Source: Solirubrobacterales bacterium
GTDB taxonomy: Bacteria; Actinomycetota; Thermoleophilia; Solirubrobacterales; Solirubrobacteraceae
Length of the DNA: 58,358 nt
Assembly (NCBI GenBank): GCA_027451345.1
Contig: DAIDJO010000014.1
Coordinates: 1-58,358 of the forward strand
Direction of reading: 5' to 3'
Shown here: positions 17,456 to 26,419 of the stretch, piece after piece
How positions within the stretch are numbered: the first letter of the stretch is position 1
How the letters are laid out: each line of letters begins with the position of its first letter
Program-made: the position numbers and the translations under genes
The notes under the pieces: generated by a model
Database searches by the model: none
What the model saw: the letters and a program-made list of their open reading frames with translations, nothing else
Told to the model about the DNA's origin: nothing

Positions 17456-18877
17456 TCAGGCGGTGCCGTGTAGGACGATCGTCTTGACCTCGGTCATCTC
17501 CTCGATCGCGTATCGCGGCCCCTCCTTGCCGACGCCGCTGCCCTTCAGTCCGCCGTAGGGCATGAGGTCAGCGCGCCACAGCGGCGTCCAGTTGACATGG
17601 AGGTTGCCGGCATCAACCTCCTGCGCGAACCGCACCGCGTTCGATACATCTCGGGTGAAGATGCCCGCCCCGAGACCGAACTGGGTTCCATTGGCAACCT
17701 TGATCGCTGCGCCAATGTCACTGACGGCGCTGACCGCGACCGCTGGCCCGAAGAGCTCGTCCTGACTGAGCGGGCTGCTTGGGTCGACGTCTGCGACGAT
17801 CGCCGGAGTGACGACCGAGCCGCTGCGCTCACCGCCCGTCAGCAGCTGCGCCCCGTTCCGCGCGCCCTCGCGGAGCGCCGCTTCAACCCGCGTCGCCTCA
17901 CCCTCTGAAATGAGCGACCCGAGGGCCGTGTCCGGCTGGGATGGGTCGCCGAGTCGGATCGCCTCCACCTTGGGCACCAGCGCGTCGAGCAGGTCTCCCA
18001 CCACGGCGCGGTCGGCGATCACGCGCTGAACCGAGATGCACACCTGTCCTGCATTGGCGTATCCGCCGAGCGCGATCGCGCTCGCGGCCAGTTCGATGTC
18101 GGCATCCGGCAGGACCACGACGGGACAGCTCGCGCCAAGCTCGAGCGAGAGCTTCTTGATGCCTGCGGTCTTCGTGATCCTCGCACCGGTACTGGTGCTG
18201 CCGGTGAAGCTGATCTTGCGCACGCGCTGGTCGCTGCACAGCGCGTCCCCCAGTACGCCACCAGACCCAGTGACGCACGAGATCGCTTCCGGGTGCAACC
18301 CGACCTCGAGCAGGATCTCGATCAGCTTGAGCGCCGTCAGCGGCGTCTGGCGCGCGGGCTTGAGCACGACGGCGTTTCCCGCCGCCAGCGCTGGGGCGAT
18401 CTTGTGAAGCACAAGCAGGAGCGGAAAGTTGAACGGCGTGATCGCCACCACCACCCCGCACGGCTGACGCACCGTGAAACCGAGGCGATGCCGCCCGCCG
18501 TTGGGTGCAGCGTCCAGTGGAAGGCTGTCGCCGTAGAGCTGCGAGCCCTCGAAGCCCGACAGCCGCAGGATGTGCCCCGCTCGTGAAGCCTCCGCCCTCG
18601 CCTCGGTGATCGGCTTGCCGGTCTCTCGCGAGATCGTCATGGCCAGGTCATCAACTCGGCTGTCGGCGACGTCGCCCGCGCGGCGGAGGATCTCCTCGCG
18701 CTCATACGCCGTCAATCGCCGCTGGTATTCGGCGCCGCGCACCGCGGCAGTGATCGCGCGATCCACATCCTGCACCGTCGCCACCGGAACGGCATCGATC
18801 ACCTCACCGCTGTAGGGCGCCCGGAGCTGCTCTTGCTCTGAACCTTCGATCCATTCGCCTGCGACGAACATGCGCAT
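17456..18877 (-). CDS. NAD(P)-dependent aldehyde dehydrogenase
   Basis: 473 residues, full length for the ALDH superfamily. It oxidises an aldehyde to the acid. Seen: the cofactor region VVAITPFNFPLLLVLHKIAP near 150, FTGSTSTGARI near 225, the catalytic glutamate in KLSLELGASCP near 247 and the catalytic cysteine in GGYANAGQVCISVQR near 280. The cysteine context resembles the phosphonoacetaldehyde/sulfoacetaldehyde/lactaldehyde group more than CoA-acylating IolA. It is preceded by GGAGGG 5 bp before ATG 18877 and follows the aldolase gene by 16 bp. In the pathway it probably oxidises the aldehyde or semialdehyde product of the aldolase. Confidence 0.92.
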   Translation of the reverse strand: MRMFVAGEWIEGSEQEQLRAPYSGEVIDAVPVATVQDVDRAITAAVRGAEYQRRLTAYEREEILRRAGDVADSRVDDLAMTISRETGKPITEARAEASRAGHILRLSGFEGSQLYGDSLPLDAAPNGGRHRLGFTVRQPCGVVVAITPFNFPLLLVLHKIAPALAAGNAVVLKPARQTPLTALKLIEILLEVGLHPEAISCVTGSGGVLGDALCSDQRVRKISFTGSTSTGARITKTAGIKKLSLELGASCPVVVLPDADIELAASAIALGGYANAGQVCISVQRVIADRAVVGDLLDALVPKVEAIRLGDPSQPDTALGSLISEGEATRVEAALREGARNGAQLLTGGERSGSVVTPAIVADVDPSSPLSQDELFGPAVAVSAVSDIGAAIKVANGTQFGLGAGIFTRDVSNAVRFAQEVDAGNLHVNWTPLWRADLMPYGGLKGSGVGKEGPRYAIEEMTEVKTIVLHGTA

Positions 18878-18893
18878 CGCGCACCCTCCACTC

Positions 18894-19697
18894 TCAGTCG
18901 TTGACCGCTTGCTGGACGTTGGACACCTCGCGCTCGCTGGTCACGGGCGCAAGCGGCGTGGCCGCGTCGCGTGCGGCGGCGGCGATGAACGTCGAGTCCG
19001 AGCCGACCGCCAGGAACGTGAAGCCCTGCTCGTGATAAGCCTGCGCCGTCTCGTTGCTCGGAGCGAGGATGCCGGCGGAGATCCCGGCCGCCCGCGCTGC
19101 GCCGACCACTCGGTTCAGCGCCGAGCGGAACTCAGGGGAATCGAGTTGGCGAGGGACGCCGATCGCGTAGGAGAGATCTGCCGGCCCGACAAAGATCACG
19201 TCAACCCCCGGGACCCGTACGATCTCCTCGACGGCATCGAGCGCCGCAACGCTCTCGATCTGCACGATGCCCAGGACGCGACCGTTCGCGCTGTGAAGGG
19301 CTTCAGACCGCAGCCCGAAGCCGCACGCACGGTTGTACCTGGCAACGCCGCGGTCGCCCTCCGGCGGGTAGCGCAGATGCCGGATCGCGGCGGCCACCTC
19401 CGCGACCGTGTCCAGCCGCGGGAACATCACCCCGGCGGCCCCGAGATCGAGCACCCGTCCCGTGCGGATGCGCTCCGCGCTCTCGACACGCACGAGCATC
19501 GGGACACGGTGAGTGGCCGCGGCCAGGAGTTGCCCCACAAGTGCCGCCTCGTCGCCGCCGCCATGCTCGAGGTCGGCCAGCAGCCAATCAAAGCAAGCGA
19601 GGGCGCACACCTCGGCGGCGAGCGGCGAGCCCAGGTTCAGGAACGTCCCGATCGTCGGCTCGCCTGACTGGATTCGATCTCGCAGCGACGTTGTCAT
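18894..19697 (-). CDS. HpcH/HpaI-family class II aldolase
   Basis: 267 residues from ATG 19697, which overlaps the IolD-like gene stop by 4 bp; the frame is open further upstream but that is inside the neighbour. The HpcH/HpaI (2-keto-3-deoxy acid) aldolase family uses a divalent metal to cleave 2-keto acids to pyruvate or a related enolate plus an aldehyde. Seen: LADLEHGGG (catalytic histidine) near residue 45, MLVRVES (arginine) near 70, metal ligands in IVQIESVAALD near 145 and VDVIFVGPADLSYAIG near 170. It probably replaces the IolJ-type aldolase step in this locus, giving an aldehyde for the following ALDH. Confidence 0.92.
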   Translation of the reverse strand: MTTSLRDRIQSGEPTIGTFLNLGSPLAAEVCALACFDWLLADLEHGGGDEAALVGQLLAAATHRVPMLVRVESAERIRTGRVLDLGAAGVMFPRLDTVAEVAAAIRHLRYPPEGDRGVARYNRACGFGLRSEALHSANGRVLGIVQIESVAALDAVEEIVRVPGVDVIFVGPADLSYAIGVPRQLDSPEFRSALNRVVGAARAAGISAGILAPSNETAQAYHEQGFTFLAVGSDSTFIAAAARDAATPLAPVTSEREVSNVQQAVND

Positions 19698-21631
19698 CCG
19701 AACCACCTCTGATCGGACAGGCCCTCCTGGTACGCGGCACGCCGGGCCGCGATCCACGGCTGCTCGGACACCTCCGCTGGGGCGACGTCCCACCACGCGC
19801 CCGCTGGCGGGAGGGACGCGTGTGGAGCCGTCGGGACGACGATTACCGTCGGCCCGCCCGCAACGCGGGCCTCGGCGAGCGCGTGACGAAGTTCGGCTGA
19901 TGTGGCAGCTGTTAGCGCTTGCGCGCCCAACCCCGACGCCACCGCCGCGAGGTCGAGTCGCACGTACTCCCCCTCGAGCGGGCCTTCACCGAGCGCGCCG
20001 ACGCGGTGACGGATCTCGTTGCCGAAATGCCGGCCACTGACGCTCATCTGCAGGCGTCGGATCGCCTGGAACCCGTGGTTGTCGGAGATTACAACGGTGA
20101 CCTTCAACCCCTCCTGGACGGCGGTGGCAAGCTCCGACGGCTGCATCAGAAAGGTGCCATCACCGATCAACGCGATCACCTCACCCTTGGGTTTGGCAAG
20201 TCGGACACCGAGCGTCGCTGGCAACTCGTATCCCATGCAGGAGAAGCCGAACTCCAGGTGACACTGACGCCCGGCGGTGCTGTCCCACACCTTCTGAAGG
20301 TCTCCGGGTGGGGTGCCCGCCGCCGCGATCACCGTATCTCCGGACTGGACAGCCTCATTGAGGATGCCAATCAAGCCACCCTGTGTCATCGGCCCCTCAT
20401 CGGGCGGGCGCAGCGCCTGGGCTCGGATCGCAAGCCATTGGTCCTTTACGACGCTGGCTCGCACAGTCCACTCAGGGCGCGGGCTCACGCCTGCGTCCTG
20501 CGCGGCCTGGTGCAGCGCGGCAAGCGCCAGCTTGGCATCAGCCAGCAGCGGCACAGCCGCCTGCTTGAGCGCGTCACGGTCGACGACATTCACCGATGCG
20601 AACCTCACGCGGGGATTACGGAAAAGCGACTGTGACGCGGTCGTGAAATCGGTCAGGCGTGTGCCGACGTGGATGATGAGATCGGCCTCCGCGGCGAGCG
20701 CGTTCGCGGCTGGGTTGCCCTCGAGGCCGATGCCGCCGATGCCCCACCAGCGGTCGTCTTCCACCGCTCCCTTGCCGGCGAACGTCTCCGTCACCGGGAT
20801 GCCCAACGCCTCGGCCAGCGCTGCAAGCTCCGGCTGCGCCTCGGAGTAGTGCACCCCGCCGCCGGCGATGATCAGCGGCTTCTCGGCCTCGACGAGCAGA
20901 CGCAGGACCGCCTGCACGTCGTCCGGATGTGGAGCTCGACGCCGAATCACCCAGTCGCGCTGCGCAAACAGGGCCACTGGATAGTCGTATGCCTCCGACT
21001 GGACATCCTGCGGGAGGGCAATCACCACCGCTCCCGCTTCCGAGGGGCTCGTGAGCACGCGCATCGCCTCCGGCAGCGCGGTCAGGACCTGCTCGGGGCG
21101 AGTGATGCGATCGAAGAACCGCGCGACGGGACGAAAGCAGTCGTTGACGCTCACGTCACCGGCGATAGGATGCTCGAGCTGTTGCAGAACCGGGCCCTGC
21201 CGCCGCGAGCTGTATGTGTCGCCGGGAAAGAGCAGGGCGGGCAGTCGATTGACGGTCGCCAGCGCAGCGCCCGTGACCATGTTCGCGGCTCCCGGACCGA
21301 TTGACGACGTCACGGCCAGCGTCGCGTTGCGTAGGCTGGCCTTCGCAAAGGCGGTGGCAATGTGGACGAGCGACTGCTCGTTGCGGCCTTGGATGAATGG
21401 CAGATCAGCCTGGTATTCGTCGAGCGCCTGGCCGAGGCCCGCAACGTTGCCGTGCCCGAAGATTCCGAGCATCGCCGGCACGAGACGCTGCCGGCGACCA
21501 TCCCTGACACTCTGCTGCTGCGCCAGGAAACGGACGATCGCCTGTGAGGTCGTCAGACGAACCGTCCTGCCCTGCGCGCCCAGATCGCCGCCGTCCGCGG
21601 GCGCGACCTCCGTGTCCGGAATCCGCTGCAT
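19694..21631 (-). CDS. iolD: IolD-like thiamine diphosphate hydrolase
   Basis: 645 residues. The family member IolD opens the ring of 3D-trihydroxycyclohexane-1,2-dione to 5-deoxyglucuronate in inositol catabolism. The three-domain TPP-enzyme layout is clear: TVRLTTSQAIVRFLAQQQ at the N-terminus (typical IolD start), the conserved glutamate region FIQGRNEQSLVHIATAFAK near 80, a central Rossmann-like domain (KPLIIAGGGVHYSEA) and the TPP motif IGDGTFLMQPSELATA near 490 ending ISDNHGF. ATG 21631 has a strong GGAGGAGAGG site. Gene order next to Gfo/Idh, PfkB and ALDH genes supports a cyclitol substrate. A related TPP carboligase function cannot be excluded. Confidence 0.85.
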   Translation of the reverse strand: MQRIPDTEVAPADGGDLGAQGRTVRLTTSQAIVRFLAQQQSVRDGRRQRLVPAMLGIFGHGNVAGLGQALDEYQADLPFIQGRNEQSLVHIATAFAKASLRNATLAVTSSIGPGAANMVTGAALATVNRLPALLFPGDTYSSRRQGPVLQQLEHPIAGDVSVNDCFRPVARFFDRITRPEQVLTALPEAMRVLTSPSEAGAVVIALPQDVQSEAYDYPVALFAQRDWVIRRRAPHPDDVQAVLRLLVEAEKPLIIAGGGVHYSEAQPELAALAEALGIPVTETFAGKGAVEDDRWWGIGGIGLEGNPAANALAAEADLIIHVGTRLTDFTTASQSLFRNPRVRFASVNVVDRDALKQAAVPLLADAKLALAALHQAAQDAGVSPRPEWTVRASVVKDQWLAIRAQALRPPDEGPMTQGGLIGILNEAVQSGDTVIAAAGTPPGDLQKVWDSTAGRQCHLEFGFSCMGYELPATLGVRLAKPKGEVIALIGDGTFLMQPSELATAVQEGLKVTVVISDNHGFQAIRRLQMSVSGRHFGNEIRHRVGALGEGPLEGEYVRLDLAAVASGLGAQALTAATSAELRHALAEARVAGGPTVIVVPTAPHASLPPAGAWWDVAPAEVSEQPWIAARRAAYQEGLSDQRWFG

Positions 21632-22837
21632 CTACCTCTCCTCCTCCAGGAGCGCCCGCGGGGCGGTGGGGCTGATCTCGCCGACGTCGACCCAGGTCTC
21701 CTGCTCGATCGAGCGAACCATCGCGTCGATGACCCGCGCGCTGGCGAGCGCGTCCGCCGCGCTCGGCGGACGCGCCGAACCGTCACGGATCGACTCGAGG
21801 AAGAGCTTGCTCTCGATGACCTTCAGATCTGAGAAGCCCATCGAGTTGCCCACGCCCGGCTGGAAGCGCGCGAAATCCGGATGATGCGGCGCTGCCATCA
21901 CTGTGGAGTAGCCTGCATCGTCGGTGCCCTTCGGAACGCGATAGAGCAAGAGCTCGTTGAGGCGCTGGAAATCCCATTCCAGCGCACCGTTGGTTCCGTG
22001 AACCTCGAAGCCCATCCGCGCGTGCGGGCCGACGATGACCCGGCTCGCCTCCAAGGTCCCACGCAAGCCCGATTCAAACCGCACCAGGCTGCTCGCGGCG
22101 TCCTCGTTCTCCACCGGTACCAAATCGCCGTTCTCGACGACGCTGAAATGCGTGCTGCCCGTGCTCATCGTCATCTTCGGACGCTCGGTGATCAGCGTGG
22201 ACTGCTGCGCGGTGACGCGGGCGATCGGACCCGCCAGATAGTGAGCCATGTCCACGGCATGTGACATCAGGTCCCCGAGCACGCCGAGACCCGCCAACTC
22301 GCGGGAGAAACGCCAGGACAGAGCCCCGAGTGGATGGCTCGCGTAGTCACACAGGAAGTAGCCGCGGTAGTGAGTGATCTGCCCGATCTCGCCGCCGGCA
22401 ATCAGATTCCTGGCGTGCTGAACGACCGGCGCGTGCCGGTAGTTGAAGCCGACCGTGGTACAGATCCCAGCTGCTGCGACCGCCGCCGCGATCTCCGCTG
22501 TCTCGACCGGGAATCGTCCGAGCGGTTTCTCACCCCAGAAGTGCTTTCCCGCAGCGGCGGCGGCAAGTGCCATCTCCCGATGCATGAAGTTCGGGGTTGT
22601 GATGCTGACCGCATCCACCTCGGGGTGCTCAAGCACCTCGCGCCAAGCGGTGGTCCACTCCCGGAACCCGTGGAGATCGCGAGCCTGGCGCGCACGCTCA
22701 GCGCTCTGGTCAGCCACGATCACGAGCCGCGGCTCGACACCGAGTTCGGGATAGTGACAACGCAGGCGCTTGTACGCCGCAGCGTGCATATCCCCCATCC
22801 AGCCCGCACCCAACACGCCGATACCGATCTCACGCAT
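21632..22837 (-). CDS. Gfo/Idh/MocA-family oxidoreductase (inositol 2-dehydrogenase-like)
   Basis: 401 residues from ATG 22837, just before the Rossmann motif GIGVLGAGWMG. A GTG at 22882, 8 bp after a GGAGG, is an alternative start adding 15 residues. The family oxidises or reduces sugars and cyclitols with NAD(P); IolG (myo-inositol 2-dehydrogenase) is a member. Seen: the dinucleotide-binding motif, EKPLGRFP near 108 (EKP lysine) and GVLGDLMSHAVDMAHYL near 190, carrying the GDxxxHxxD catalytic pattern. It directly abuts the IolD-like gene with no spacer, supporting the IolG-like role, which remains an inference. Confidence 0.88.
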   Translation of the reverse strand: MREIGIGVLGAGWMGDMHAAAYKRLRCHYPELGVEPRLVIVADQSAERARQARDLHGFREWTTAWREVLEHPEVDAVSITTPNFMHREMALAAAAAGKHFWGEKPLGRFPVETAEIAAAVAAAGICTTVGFNYRHAPVVQHARNLIAGGEIGQITHYRGYFLCDYASHPLGALSWRFSRELAGLGVLGDLMSHAVDMAHYLAGPIARVTAQQSTLITERPKMTMSTGSTHFSVVENGDLVPVENEDAASSLVRFESGLRGTLEASRVIVGPHARMGFEVHGTNGALEWDFQRLNELLLYRVPKGTDDAGYSTVMAAPHHPDFARFQPGVGNSMGFSDLKVIESKLFLESIRDGSARPPSAADALASARVIDAMVRSIEQETWVDVGEISPTAPRALLEEER

Positions 22838-22966
22838 GGGAGCCCCCTGCGGTTGCACACCAGACCCAGCGCTCTGCACCACTCATGCATCCTCCGCTTC
22901 TCGTTCAATGCGACGTGTCGGGGCGGTCCATGGTTCGCTCTGGACGCTTTGGCCAGGACCAGCCAT

Positions 22967-23848
22967 TCAGCCGGGCGGTAGGGCTAGGTGCCGGGCGCGC
23001 GCGTGGCGCTCAAGCTCGGCCCGCTGGGGTGCACCCCCGGCCCCCGAAGAGGCCGCCACAGCCAGCGCCGCCGCAAGCACGGCGAGCGCCAACCGCTCGG
23101 GTAGAGCCAAGCCGCCGAGATCGGCCCACACGTACGTGGCGGCGAACACATCGCCGGCGCCGGTGGCATCGACCAGGTCCGCGGAGACCGCCGGCATCGT
23201 GACGGGACACCCACGGCCCTCGACCGCGATCGCACCGCGCGCGCCGAGCGTCACCACAACGGTGCCGATATCCGCCTGCGCGGCCAACCAGACCGCCGCG
23301 TCCGCCGCTGCGGGGACTCCGGCGAGTCGCAGCGCCTCATCCTCGTTGAGGACCAGCGCGCGCGCCCCGGCAAGCGCGGGGAGGACGGTCGCCACCGAGT
23401 GCGCGCTTTCGGCGAAGTCGGCCATCGCGTAGAAGCGCGCGCCGGGCGGGGCCATGGCGGCACGGCTCATCACAGCCACAAACGCCCTCGCAGACGGGAC
23501 CGCTGAGGGGTCGGGGGCGGAGGGCACGCTGTGCGTCACCATCGCCCGATCGCCGTCCAACGCCATGATCGCCGTGACCGACGTTGCGGCCGCGTCTGGC
23601 CCGATCCAGTCGACACCCTCGGCCCTAAGGGTCTCAGCGAGCCATCGGCCCGCGGGATCCATGCCCACCGGCCAGGCCACGGCACTGCGCAGGCCGAGGC
23701 GGGACGCGGCGACGGCGATGATCGCGGCCCCGCCGGCCCCGAGCGCGAGCTCCGCGGCGTTGACCTCCTCCCCCAGCCGTGGCAACCGGGGAAGCCCGAG
23801 AAACCCGACATCGAGGAACGGCGGTCCCGCGACTACGACGTCGTACAT
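22967..23848 (-). CDS. PfkB-family carbohydrate kinase
   Basis: 293 residues from ATG 23848, which shares one base with the stop of the GH4 gene (TGATG), so translation is coupled. PfkB/ribokinase enzymes phosphorylate sugars with ATP. Seen: the N-terminal GPPFLDVGF, the double-glycine motif ALGAGGAAIIAVAASRLG near residue 40 and the C-terminal ATP/anion-hole signature DLVDATGAGDVFAATYVW near 240 with the catalytic aspartate in GAGD. In inositol pathways the corresponding kinase is IolC. Because the next gene upstream is a GH4 enzyme of the phosphoglycosidase type and uptake here is by an ABC system, the kinase may supply the phosphorylated substrate instead. Confidence 0.9.
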   Translation of the reverse strand: MYDVVVAGPPFLDVGFLGLPRLPRLGEEVNAAELALGAGGAAIIAVAASRLGLRSAVAWPVGMDPAGRWLAETLRAEGVDWIGPDAAATSVTAIMALDGDRAMVTHSVPSAPDPSAVPSARAFVAVMSRAAMAPPGARFYAMADFAESAHSVATVLPALAGARALVLNEDEALRLAGVPAAADAAVWLAAQADIGTVVVTLGARGAIAVEGRGCPVTMPAVSADLVDATGAGDVFAATYVWADLGGLALPERLALAVLAAALAVAASSGAGGAPQRAELERHARARHLALPPG

Positions 23849-25191
23849 CACCTGAAGGTCTGCCGCAGCTGCGAATGCTTGTCGATGTAACCGTCCAGGA
23901 TCCGCCGGGCGATGTTGACCGACGGCACGAGCGGGTGCATCGCGATCGCCCGCACCGCGCCGTCCCGTGACCCCGACAACGCCGCGTCGATCGCCGTGCG
24001 CTCGATGTCCTTGATCGTCTCGATCAAGGACCGCGCGTGCCCGGGCACCGAACCGACGGCGGTCGGCACGACCCCTGCGCTCCCGACGATGCACGGCACC
24101 TCGACCACAGCGTCGGCGTCGAGAAACGGAAGACTGCTGGAGTTGGCGGTGTTGACAATCAGGACCCGCCCCTGGTTGTGTGTGATCGCCTCGACGACGG
24201 CGATCGCCTCCCCCTCATATCCGCCGGCGTCTACTTCGTCATCGTCGCGGCCGCCCAGTCCGGCGGCGAGGCGAGCCTCCTCCATGTAGCGAGCCTCACG
24301 CTCACGCCGCGTCGCGTGCCAGGCTCGCAACGCCGCTTCGGGGCCGCGGTCCTCAGCGGCGTAGAAGGCACGCTGCTGCTCAAGCAGGAACTCGCCGCGC
24401 GACTGCCGGCTCGAACGCGCCGCCGCCACCGTGTCGGCGGCGTGGTAATAGAAGTACAGGTACTCGTTCGGGATCATCCCGATCGAGCGGAGCCAGTCCG
24501 CGCCAAACAGCCGACCCTCTTCGAAGCTCTCCAGACGCTCAGCGTCGGCCAGCAGATCGGGAAGCAGATCCCGCTCTCCGTCGCGCACCGCACGCAGCCA
24601 TCCGAGGTGGTTGAGGCCGAAGTAGTCGAACCACAGGCTCTCCGGCGCCCGGCCTAACGCCCGAGCCACGCGGCGGCACAGCGCGGTGGGTGAATCGCAG
24701 ATGCCGACGACCCGTCGGCCGAGGATGTCCTGGATCGCCTCCGTCACCAGACCGGCCGGGTTGGTGAAGTTCACGAACCATGCGCGCGGCGCGTACCGAG
24801 CGACGGCTTCGGCGAGCTCCACCATCACCGGAACGGTGCGCAGGGCAAAACAGATGCCGCCTGGCCCCGTGGTTTCCTGCCCGACCACACCATCATCCAT
24901 CGGCACCCGCTCGTCGATGACGCGACTCTCGAGCTCGCCGACCCGAATCGCGCAGAAGACGAAATCAGCCCCCTCCAGCGCTTCATCGAGCCGGGTGGTG
25001 CAGCGGAACGGCAGGATTCCGTCCGACTCCTGCGCCTGTCCGCGCAGGACGTTGGCAATCCGCGCGAGACGCTCGGAGCTGATGTCGTACAGCACGAGCT
25101 CGTCGAGACCCAGACCCGATGCGCGTCCGAGCAACGCGCCATAGAGCATCGGGACGCGGAAGCCACCGCCACCCAGGACCGTGATCTTCAT
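23848..25191 (-). CDS. Glycoside hydrolase family 4 (6-phospho-glycosidase type)
   Basis: 447 residues, the standard GH4 length. GH4 enzymes use NAD+ and Mn2+ and cleave glycosides by transient oxidation at C3. Seen: the N-terminal Rossmann motif VLGGGGFRVPMLY, DFVFCAIRVGELESR near 78, GQETTGPGG near 105, the substrate/NAD motif WFVNFTNPAGLVTEA near 140, and metal ligands in VVGICDSP (cysteine) and YFGLNHLGWLRA (histidine) near 165 and 195. The CDSP and GLNHL patterns fit the 6-phospho-beta-glucosidase branch better than the alpha-galactosidase branch. First gene of the operon running to 16459; a candidate promoter lies just upstream. Confidence 0.92.
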   Translation of the reverse strand: MKITVLGGGGFRVPMLYGALLGRASGLGLDELVLYDISSERLARIANVLRGQAQESDGILPFRCTTRLDEALEGADFVFCAIRVGELESRVIDERVPMDDGVVGQETTGPGGICFALRTVPVMVELAEAVARYAPRAWFVNFTNPAGLVTEAIQDILGRRVVGICDSPTALCRRVARALGRAPESLWFDYFGLNHLGWLRAVRDGERDLLPDLLADAERLESFEEGRLFGADWLRSIGMIPNEYLYFYYHAADTVAAARSSRQSRGEFLLEQQRAFYAAEDRGPEAALRAWHATRREREARYMEEARLAAGLGGRDDDEVDAGGYEGEAIAVVEAITHNQGRVLIVNTANSSSLPFLDADAVVEVPCIVGSAGVVPTAVGSVPGHARSLIETIKDIERTAIDAALSGSRDGAVRAIAMHPLVPSVNIARRILDGYIDKHSQLRQTFR

Positions 25192-25269
25192 GACGTCGCG
25201 ACGCGGGTCGCATGCCGAGGAGAAACAGCCCGGCGCGGCACACGGGAGCCAAGTTGGAGCACGAGGGCC

Positions 25270-25297
25270 AGCGTACCAGTTCTGAGTGTTAATGCAA
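25270..25297 (-). promoter_or_regulatory. Candidate promoter of the GH4 catabolic operon
   Basis: In the 138-bp gap upstream of the GH4 gene the minus strand reads TTGCAT (25297-25292), a 16-bp spacer and TACGCT (25275-25270), a plausible sigma-70-type pair. The surrounding DNA is less GC-rich than the coding regions. Two TCGAA words exactly 10 bp apart (25306-25310 and 25316-25320) sit immediately upstream of the -35 and could be a regulator site. Pattern recognition only. Confidence 0.35.
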
Positions 25298-25329
25298 GAA
25301 AGTGATCGAAGTTGGTCGAAACGCGGCGC

Positions 25330-26331
25330 TCAGGCTCCAGGCTCGAAGGGAGCGTCGAAGCGCTGCCCGGAGGGCGCACGCTCGAGGGACCGCACAAACC
25401 GCAGCGCGTCCCGTGCGGCCAGCTCTCGGTTCATGCCAGAGTCCTCCCATTCGACCGCGATGGGACCCGCGTAGCGAACGTCGTCCAACGCTCGCACGAG
25501 TTCCTCCCAATCGATCTGCCCTCGTCCCGGGGAACGAAAGTCCCAGCCGCGTGCCGGATGACCGAAGGGAAGGTGTGAGGCGAGCAGGCCATTGCGGCCG
25601 TCCAGGCGCCGGGCGGCGTCCTTGGCGTGAACGTTCACGATGCGCGCGCCGTGCGCGCGGACGAAGGTCGCCGGATCCACGAATTGCCAGTGCAGATGGC
25701 TGGGGTCGAAGTTCAGCGCAAACGCCCGATGGTCGACGGTGGCGATCGCGCGCTCGGCCGTCCAGTGGTCGTAGGCGATCTCGCCGGGATGAACCTCAAG
25801 CGCGAAGGTCACGCCCTCCGCAGCGAAGACATCCAGAATCGGCGTCCACCGCTCAGCGAAGTCAGCGTACGCCGCGTCGATCGCGCCCTCGGAGACGGGC
25901 GGGAAACCGGCCAGCGCATGCCAGACACTCGAGCCGGTGAACCCGGCCACGACCCGGACGCCGAGAGCAGCTGCCGCCCTCGCCGTATCGGCCATCTCCG
26001 CCGCCGCTCGCCGGCGCACACCTTCCGGCTCCCCGTCCCCCCACACGCGGTTGGGCAGGATCCCCTGATGGCGAGTGTCGATCGGCACGTCGCACACCGC
26101 CTGTCCGACGAGATGAGCGCCGATCGCCACACAGTCGAGACCGTGGGCCTGGAGCATCCTTCGGACCCCCGGAGCGTAGCCGGGATCGGTTATCGCGCGG
26201 TGGACATCGAAGTGCGCGCCCCAACAGGCCAGCTCGAGACCGTCGTAGCCCCAACGGGCCGCGCGGGCGGCCAGCGCCTCCAGTGGCATGTCGGCCCATT
26301 GACCGGTCACCAGCGTGATGGGTCGGTTCAT
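25330..26331 (-). CDS. TIM-barrel sugar isomerase/epimerase (IolE/IolI-like)
   Basis: 333 residues from ATG 26331, chosen because GGAGGTGG precedes it by about 5 bp; the frame is open 14 codons further. AP-endonuclease-2-fold TIM barrel of the xylose isomerase-like family, which includes inosose dehydratase (IolE), inosose isomerase (IolI) and sugar epimerases. Seen: WGYDGLELACWG near 30, VRVVAGFTG near 125, metal ligands FALEVHPGEIA (glutamate) near 175, LNFDPSHLHWQ (aspartate/histidine) near 205, IVNVHAKDA (histidine) near 235 and PIAVEWED (glutamate) near 285. It would supply the inosose dehydratase or isomerase step upstream of the IolD-like enzyme. Confidence 0.88.
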   Translation of the reverse strand: MNRPITLVTGQWADMPLEALAARAARWGYDGLELACWGAHFDVHRAITDPGYAPGVRRMLQAHGLDCVAIGAHLVGQAVCDVPIDTRHQGILPNRVWGDGEPEGVRRRAAAEMADTARAAAALGVRVVAGFTGSSVWHALAGFPPVSEGAIDAAYADFAERWTPILDVFAAEGVTFALEVHPGEIAYDHWTAERAIATVDHRAFALNFDPSHLHWQFVDPATFVRAHGARIVNVHAKDAARRLDGRNGLLASHLPFGHPARGWDFRSPGRGQIDWEELVRALDDVRYAGPIAVEWEDSGMNRELAARDALRFVRSLERAPSGQRFDAPFEPGA

Positions 26332-26419
26332 CGACCCACCTCCGCCTCGCCGCATGAGCGGCGAGGCACGCATTCGGGCGGCGTCGTGCGCGCCGTCGAA
26401 TTGGGCGGCTCGCCTGGCG

